From NCBI GenBank assembly GCA_050480705.1, contig JBJHAX010000045.1:1-17243 (forward strand): a DNA stretch of 17,243 nt, written 5' to 3'. Below, in pieces: positions 13,456-17,243 of the stretch; position 1 is the stretch's first letter; each line of letters starts with the position of its first letter. Under the pieces are notes generated by a model. It made no database searches and had not been told where the DNA came from. It saw nothing but the letters and a program-made list of their open reading frames with translations. A program made the position numbers and the translations under genes. This DNA is from JBJHAX01 sp050480705. Its GTDB lineage: Bacteria > Actinomycetota > Nitriliruptoria > Nitriliruptorales > Nitriliruptoraceae.

Positions 13456-15351
13456 TCAGCTGCCGATGACGTCGTCGAGGAACTCCACGACGCGCGGGTA
13501 GGCGTCGACGCGGTTGGCGAGCTTGGCCAGGCCGTGCCCCTCGTCGGGGTAGACGAGCAGGTCGCTGCGCACACCCCGGCCGCGCAGCATCTCGTGGATC
13601 TGTTCGGCTTCGCCCAACGGAACACGCGGATCGTTCGCGCCGTGGACGATCATCAGCGGCGCGCGGATCTCATCCGCGTGCGTGATCGGCGAGAGACGTT
13701 CGAGCAGATCGCGGTCGTGCTCGAGCGAGCCGTACTCGCGCTCGCGGAACCGCCGTCGCCACGGAGCAGTGTTCTCGAGAAACGTCACGAGGTTGGAGAT
13801 GCCCACGATGTCGACGCCGGCAGCCCACCGCTGCGGCTGGAAGGCCAGGCCGGCGAGCACCAGGTAGCCGCCGTACGAGCCGCCGTACAGCGCGACACGC
13901 TCCTCGTCGAGATCCTCGTCGGCGGCGATCCAGTCGTGGATCGCCGCGAGGTCACGGATGGCGTCGAACCGTCGCTCGACGTCGTCGAGATGCTGGTAGC
14001 TGCGCCCGTAGCCGGTCGAGCCGCGCACGTTGGGGGCGACGACGCTGTAGCCGTTCGCGACCAGATACTGGGTGAGCGGCGCGAACGACGGCCGGTACTG
14101 GCTCTCGGGGCCGCCATGCAGCACGACGACGACGGGCCGGCGCCGCGACGCTCCCGGGGTGCGACGCGCCCGGAAGACGAACAGGGGGATCTCGAGCCCG
14201 TCGAAGGACGGTGCGACGCTTCGCTCGACGTCGACGAACGTCGCGGCGTCGACACCGCAGGGGCTCTCGGTCAGCCGTTGCAGCACGCCGGTGGCGGTGT
14301 CGACACTCCACACGTCACCGGGCAGCAGTGGCGACGAGTAGGAGAACGCGAGCCGGCGGCCGTCGCGGCTGAACCGCATGCCGCCGGCGACGCCGTCGCC
14401 GGGCATCTCCACGTCCATGCGACGCTCACCCGACACCGCATCGTGGAGCGCCGCACGGCTGACACCGCCTTCGTTCCAGGCCACCACCAGATGCTGACCG
14501 GTCCAGTCGACCGCGCATCCGGTCGGCCAGCCGGTGTCGATGACGTGCCGCCACGCCCCGTCGGGAGTTGCGCGCGCGAGGGCGGTGAACTCACGGCCGA
14601 CGTCTGTGGCGAAGTAGAAGGCCTCGTTGTCGGCCAGCCATGACGGCGACCCGACGTGCGCACTTCCCTGGTGTGCAGCGAGTTCGACCACGGCGTCGTC
14701 ACCGTGGCCAGCAGGTTCGTCACCGATCCGTGCCGTGTCGATCAGGACGAGCCGGTTGTCACCGGGCTCCTCGGTCAGTTCGCTGACAGCGAGCCAGCGC
14801 CCGTCGGGAGAGAACCCGGCCGGGCCGGTCCACCCGCCGGTGGCGAAGACGCGGCGTTCGGCTCCGTCAGCGAGCCGGCGCAGCCAGGTGTCGAACGCGA
14901 CGCCGTCGTCCCGGTTGGTCGCATAGGCCAGCCACCTGCCGTCGCGGGTCACCCCGCCGGGACGGTGGATGTGGTCGGGGTCGACGACGAGCGGGTCGAG
15001 TTCGTCGGGCGAGGTGAACGGCTGCGGCGGGCGGTCGTCGGCGGCGGTGTAGATCTGGGTGCGTTCGTTGCCGCCACGGTCGGTCACGAGCAGCAGCCGC
15101 CCGACGACGGCGCCGTCGTCGGCGTCGGGCAGGTAGGCCGCCCCGACCGGCTCCTCCATGGACGTCACGACCGGAAGCGTGGTGGTCGCCGCGGGCGCGT
15201 CGGTCCTGTCGGGTAGTTCGAGCAGGTGCGCCTGGTGCGTTCCGGACAGGTCGGTGGACACGAGCAGGCGGGTGCCGTCGGGCGAGAAGCTCGCCGGCGA
15301 GGCGGTGCGGATCTCGAGGTAGGCGCGAATGTCGGGCCCGGATGGGGTCAC
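13456..15351 (-). CDS. S9 family prolyl oligopeptidase-type serine peptidase
   Basis: This 631-aa protein has two parts. The first 380 residues form a beta-propeller with repeats such as SFSPDGTRLL, FSPDGRWLAVS and RFSRDGRRLAFS. The second part (about 381-631) is an alpha/beta-hydrolase with PVVVVLHGGPESQ, the nucleophile motif YGGSYGGY (Ser492), MIVHGANDPRVP (Asp574) and YPDEGHG (His606). The complete triad predicts an active peptidase of the S9 family (acylaminoacyl-peptidase-like), which trims short peptides. No signal peptide is seen, so it is probably cytosolic. The GTG at 15351 has GGGGAGGGG about 8 nt upstream and overlaps the DUF6457 stop by 4 nt (GTGA). The two genes are therefore coupled, although a functional link is not obvious. 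Confidence 0.93.
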   Translation of the reverse strand: MTPSGPDIRAYLEIRTASPASFSPDGTRLLVSTDLSGTHQAHLLELPDRTDAPAATTTLPVVTSMEEPVGAAYLPDADDGAVVGRLLLVTDRGGNERTQIYTAADDRPPQPFTSPDELDPLVVDPDHIHRPGGVTRDGRWLAYATNRDDGVAFDTWLRRLADGAERRVFATGGWTGPAGFSPDGRWLAVSELTEEPGDNRLVLIDTARIGDEPAGHGDDAVVELAAHQGSAHVGSPSWLADNEAFYFATDVGREFTALARATPDGAWRHVIDTGWPTGCAVDWTGQHLVVAWNEGGVSRAALHDAVSGERRMDVEMPGDGVAGGMRFSRDGRRLAFSYSSPLLPGDVWSVDTATGVLQRLTESPCGVDAATFVDVERSVAPSFDGLEIPLFVFRARRTPGASRRRPVVVVLHGGPESQYRPSFAPLTQYLVANGYSVVAPNVRGSTGYGRSYQHLDDVERRFDAIRDLAAIHDWIAADEDLDEERVALYGGSYGGYLVLAGLAFQPQRWAAGVDIVGISNLVTFLENTAPWRRRFREREYGSLEHDRDLLERLSPITHADEIRAPLMIVHGANDPRVPLGEAEQIHEMLRGRGVRSDLLVYPDEGHGLAKLANRVDAYPRVVEFLDDVIGS

Positions 15352-15650
15352 GTGGACGGCCCCTCCCCGTCGACGGCATCCTCGTCGAGTTGTGCAACGA
15401 GTGCGCGCAGTCGTGTGATCCGCTCGTCGCGGTCGGTGTCAGCGAGTGCGTGCCCCGCCATGTAGGTCGTCAGCGGCGCCGCCCAGCGTTCACTGGTGTG
15501 CGCCGCGATGCGGGCGAGGTCGAGCAGCAGGGTGCGTTCCTCACCGTCGGGCACCTCGGCGTCGATCGTGCCTCGCCGTTGCTGCGCGCTCGCCCGCTCA
15601 GGTGCCGCCAGCACGTCGCTCAACTGCCGCAACCACACCTCTGGCGTCAT
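15348..15650 (-). CDS. DUF6457 domain protein (molybdopterin-gene neighbour)
   Basis: This 100-aa, helix-rich protein begins with MTPEVWLRQLSDVL and has a central LLDLARIAAHTSERWAAPLTTYMAGHAL, the characteristic core of DUF6457. Small proteins of this type are commonly encoded beside, or fused to, mobA/fdhD-type genes in actinobacteria. Here mobA starts 92 bp away in the opposite direction, which fits. No catalytic residues are known; a helper role in molybdenum cofactor delivery is inference. The ATG at 15650 has GAGGAG 6 nt upstream. The stop overlaps the S9 peptidase start by 4 nt, so the peptidase depends on translation of this gene. Confidence 0.75.
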   Translation of the reverse strand: MTPEVWLRQLSDVLAAPERASAQQRRGTIDAEVPDGEERTLLLDLARIAAHTSERWAAPLTTYMAGHALADTDRDERITRLRALVAQLDEDAVDGEGPST

Positions 15651-15742
15651 GTCGTGCTCCTCGTGTGTGTTCGTCGCCTGCCCGGCGCCGCGCGCTCGGC
15701 CTGCAGGTTACGGTGGTCCGGTGAACGGATCCCGGGGAGCAG
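15651..15742. promoter_or_regulatory. Divergent promoter region DUF6457 / mobA
   Basis: The 92 bp between the oppositely directed start codons must hold promoters for both transcripts. The middle is GC-rich; I could not assign convincing -35/-10 hexamers, and no palindrome stands out. The GGGGAG ribosome site of mobA lies at its right edge. Confidence 0.45.
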
Positions 15743-16375
15743 ATGGACACGCGTGAGACGATCGCTGGCGCGGTGCTCGCCGGCGGAAGTTCACGCCGGA
15801 TGGGGCGCGACAAGCGTTTCGTCGAACTCGACGGGTCCACGCTGCTCGAGCGCGCGGTCGCAGCCGTTGCGACACTCACCGACGAGGTGATCGTCGTCGG
15901 CGGCACGACGCCGCCCGGCGGCGCCGTTCCCGGTGCGCGACAGGTGCCGGATCGCCGCCCGGACCGGGGACCGCTCGCGGGGATCGAGACAGCGCTGCTG
16001 GAGACGGACCGGCCCGTAGTGGTCGTCGTCGCCGTCGACCACCCGTGGGTCGTTCCCGGAGTGCTCGCACGGCTCGCCGACCAGCTCGCCGCACACCCCG
16101 ACGCCGACGCCGCAGTGCTCGAAACCGACGGTCCCCCGCAGCCGCTCGTCGCCGCCTATCGACGCGCAGCGGCAGCGACGGTCACCCGCCTGCTCGACGA
16201 GGGCGTGTCGGGCGCCACCCGTGCGCTGTCGTCGCTCACGGTCACGACCGTCGCCGCGCAGCTGTGGCGCAGCGACGACGCCGGCGGATCCAGCCTGCGC
16301 GACGTCGACACACCCGCAGATCTGCGCCGCGCAGTCTCCGGAGAGCCCGGCGTGCGGCCGGCAGGGACACGGTGA
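15743..16375 (+). CDS. mobA: Molybdenum cofactor guanylyltransferase (MobA-like NTP transferase)
   Basis: This 210-aa protein opens with AGAVLAGGSSRRMGRDK (residues 8-24), the GTP-binding LAGG-x-S-x-R-M-G-x-D-K loop of MobA. VPDRRPDRGPLAGIETAL (68-85) is the guanine/substrate loop. VVVAVDHPWV (about 95-103) has Asp99 at the metal-binding position of the usual CD-x-P motif. QPLVAAYRR and DVDTPADL near the end are also typical. MobA transfers GMP to Mo-molybdopterin to give the MGD form used by formate dehydrogenase and related enzymes. The last 12 residues are variable. GGGGAG precedes the ATG by 4-5 nt. The stop overlaps the fdhD start by one base (TGATG), giving a coupled pair. A MocA-type transferase is the alternative, made less likely by fdhD. 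Confidence 0.88.
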   Translation: MDTRETIAGAVLAGGSSRRMGRDKRFVELDGSTLLERAVAAVATLTDEVIVVGGTTPPGGAVPGARQVPDRRPDRGPLAGIETALLETDRPVVVVVAVDHPWVVPGVLARLADQLAAHPDADAAVLETDGPPQPLVAAYRRAAAATVTRLLDEGVSGATRALSSLTVTTVAAQLWRSDDAGGSSLRDVDTPADLRRAVSGEPGVRPAGTR

Positions 16376-17243
16376 TGGCAAAGCCGCCGGGCGGTACGCG
16401 CACCGAGTCCACCGGCAGCGCCGGCGAGGTCGACCCGGCGCTTCGCAGGCGACCCGTGACGGTCGCCCGCATCGACGGCGACGGCCTCGCCGACACCGAC
16501 GATCTGGTCGTCACCGAGGAACCGCTCGAGATCCGGGCCGCCGGCCCGCAGCAGCAGCCGGTCACGCTGGTCACCACGATGCGCACCCCGGGACACGACG
16601 CCGACCTGGCGGTCGGCTGGCTGTTCAGCGAAGGATTGATCGACCCGGCCGACATCGTCGGCATCGAGACGGGCGATGCGGCCGCGCTGGCCCAGCCCGA
16701 CGATCAGGTGACCGTGCGGCTCGCCAGCAACGTCGACGTGTCTGCCGCAGCGCACCGTCACACGCTCGCGACCGCCTCGTGCGGCATCTGCGGACGCGCG
16801 TCCATCGACGAGCTGGCGCTGAGGTGCGCGCCCGTCGACGCCGGCGCGCTCACGGATCCTGCCATCGCCTGGACGCTGCTCGCCGGGCTTCCCGAGCGGC
16901 TGCGCCATCACCAGCAGGTGTTCGGTGCGACCGGCGGGTTGCACGCGACGGGGGTCTTCGACCGTGACGGCGAGCTGCTTACGCTCCGCGAGGACGTTGG
17001 CCGCCACAACGCGTTGGACGCCGCAGTCGGCCGCCACGCACTCGACGGCCAGCTGCCGCTGGACGACGCGATCGTGGTGCTCTCGGGCCGTGTCGGGTTC
17101 GAACTGATCGTCAAGGCGGCGATGGCCGGGGTGCCGCTACTCGTCGCCGTCGGCGCGCCGACGAATCTGGCGGTGCGCACCGCCGAGCGGTTCGGGATCA
17201 CGCTCGTGGGGTTCGTGCGCGACGGCCGCGGCAACGTGTACAC
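16375..17243 (+). CDS. fdhD: Formate dehydrogenase accessory sulfurtransferase FdhD (3' end outside window)
   Basis: 289 codons are visible and the frame is still open at the window edge. FdhD carries sulfur from IscS to the molybdenum centre of formate dehydrogenase. The signature loop SCGICGRASIDEL places the two functional Cys at 136 and 139. Before it, TEEPLEIR and TTMRTPGHDADLAVGWLFSEGL (about 67-88) are strongly family-like. After it, FGATGGLHATGVFD, LREDVGRHNALDAAVG and LSGRVGFELIVKAAMAGVPLL follow in the expected order. The visible part approaches full family length, so only a few residues should be missing. The ATG at 16375 overlaps the mobA stop; a GTG one codon earlier is possible. 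The first 25 residues are a polar extension. No formate dehydrogenase gene is in the window. Confidence 0.94.
   Translation, partial: MAKPPGGTRTESTGSAGEVDPALRRRPVTVARIDGDGLADTDDLVVTEEPLEIRAAGPQQQPVTLVTTMRTPGHDADLAVGWLFSEGLIDPADIVGIETGDAAALAQPDDQVTVRLASNVDVSAAAHRHTLATASCGICGRASIDELALRCAPVDAGALTDPAIAWTLLAGLPERLRHHQQVFGATGGLHATGVFDRDGELLTLREDVGRHNALDAAVGRHALDGQLPLDDAIVVLSGRVGFELIVKAAMAGVPLLVAVGAPTNLAVRTAERFGITLVGFVRDGRGNVY

Noticed and set aside
13451..13458. TGACGTCA palindrome in the 9-bp gap between convergent genes.
   Set aside because: It includes the peptidase stop codon and is only 8 bp; chance is a sufficient explanation.
13450..14643. 397-codon open frame on the plus strand.
   Set aside because: Antisense to the S9 peptidase catalytic domain with its complete Ser/Asp/His triad.
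1..17243. CRISPR arrays, prophage genes, rRNA, intact transposases or integrases.
   Set aside because: Looked for on both strands; no regular spacer-repeat series and no recognisable recombinase or phage protein.

Overview
The window is GC-rich (roughly 70% by eye) and reads as a chromosomal segment of an Actinomycetota bacterium. The main support is the block galU - glp (gephyrin/MoeA-like) - moaC - small two-TM membrane protein, divergent from a 5-formyltetrahydrofolate cyclo-ligase and followed by FmdB and SAF-domain genes. That order is typical of actinobacteria. GTG starts, strong GGAGG ribosome sites and 1- or 4-nt gene overlaps fit the same picture. A deep actinobacterial class such as Nitriliruptoria or Acidimicrobiia is possible, but this is inference only.

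Layout. (1) 1-111: intergenic DNA with a perfect 11-bp inverted repeat. (2) 112-4872: a VOC-fold protein and a covalent-FAD (BBE/berberine-bridge type) oxidoreductase on the minus strand, divergent from a large MalT/LAL-type LuxR regulator. The shared control region carries direct and inverted repeats. (3) 4987-6804: a GNAT acetyltransferase, a four-TM membrane protein, and a convergent second four-TM protein that is preceded by a possible 52-aa coupled ORF. (4) 6963-7870: gene-poor DNA holding a badly decayed RES-domain (NAD+-degrading toxin family) pseudogene, next to a strong terminator and tRNA-Ala(CGC). This looks like an old insertion or decay scar beside a tRNA gene. (5) 8094-11354 (minus): galU, glp and moaC with 4-nt and 1-nt overlaps, then a small membrane protein that may be a shortened GlpR/SepX-type partner of Glp. 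(6) 11538-13446 (plus): 5-FTHF cyclo-ligase, FmdB zinc-ribbon protein with a serine-rich repeat tail, and a SAF/CpaB-like membrane protein. A GAAC-N4-GTTC palindrome resembling an SOS (LexA) box lies between galU and the cyclo-ligase. (7) 13456-17243: an S9 prolyl-oligopeptidase coupled to a DUF6457 protein (minus), divergent from mobA and fdhD (plus; fdhD runs off the end).

How the genes work together. Two separate groups concern the molybdenum cofactor. moaC and the MoeA-like glp act in early and late cofactor synthesis, although actinobacterial Glp is also a divisome component. DUF6457, mobA and fdhD form the late, formate-dehydrogenase-directed branch (guanylyl transfer, then sulfuration). 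The flavoprotein/VOC pair under a LAL regulator looks like a small inducible oxidative pathway whose substrate cannot be read from sequence. No phage, CRISPR array, rRNA or intact transposase was seen. The most unusual items are the decayed RES toxin at the tRNA, the short GlpR-like protein, the LexA-like box, and the repeat-rich LAL/flavoprotein control region.
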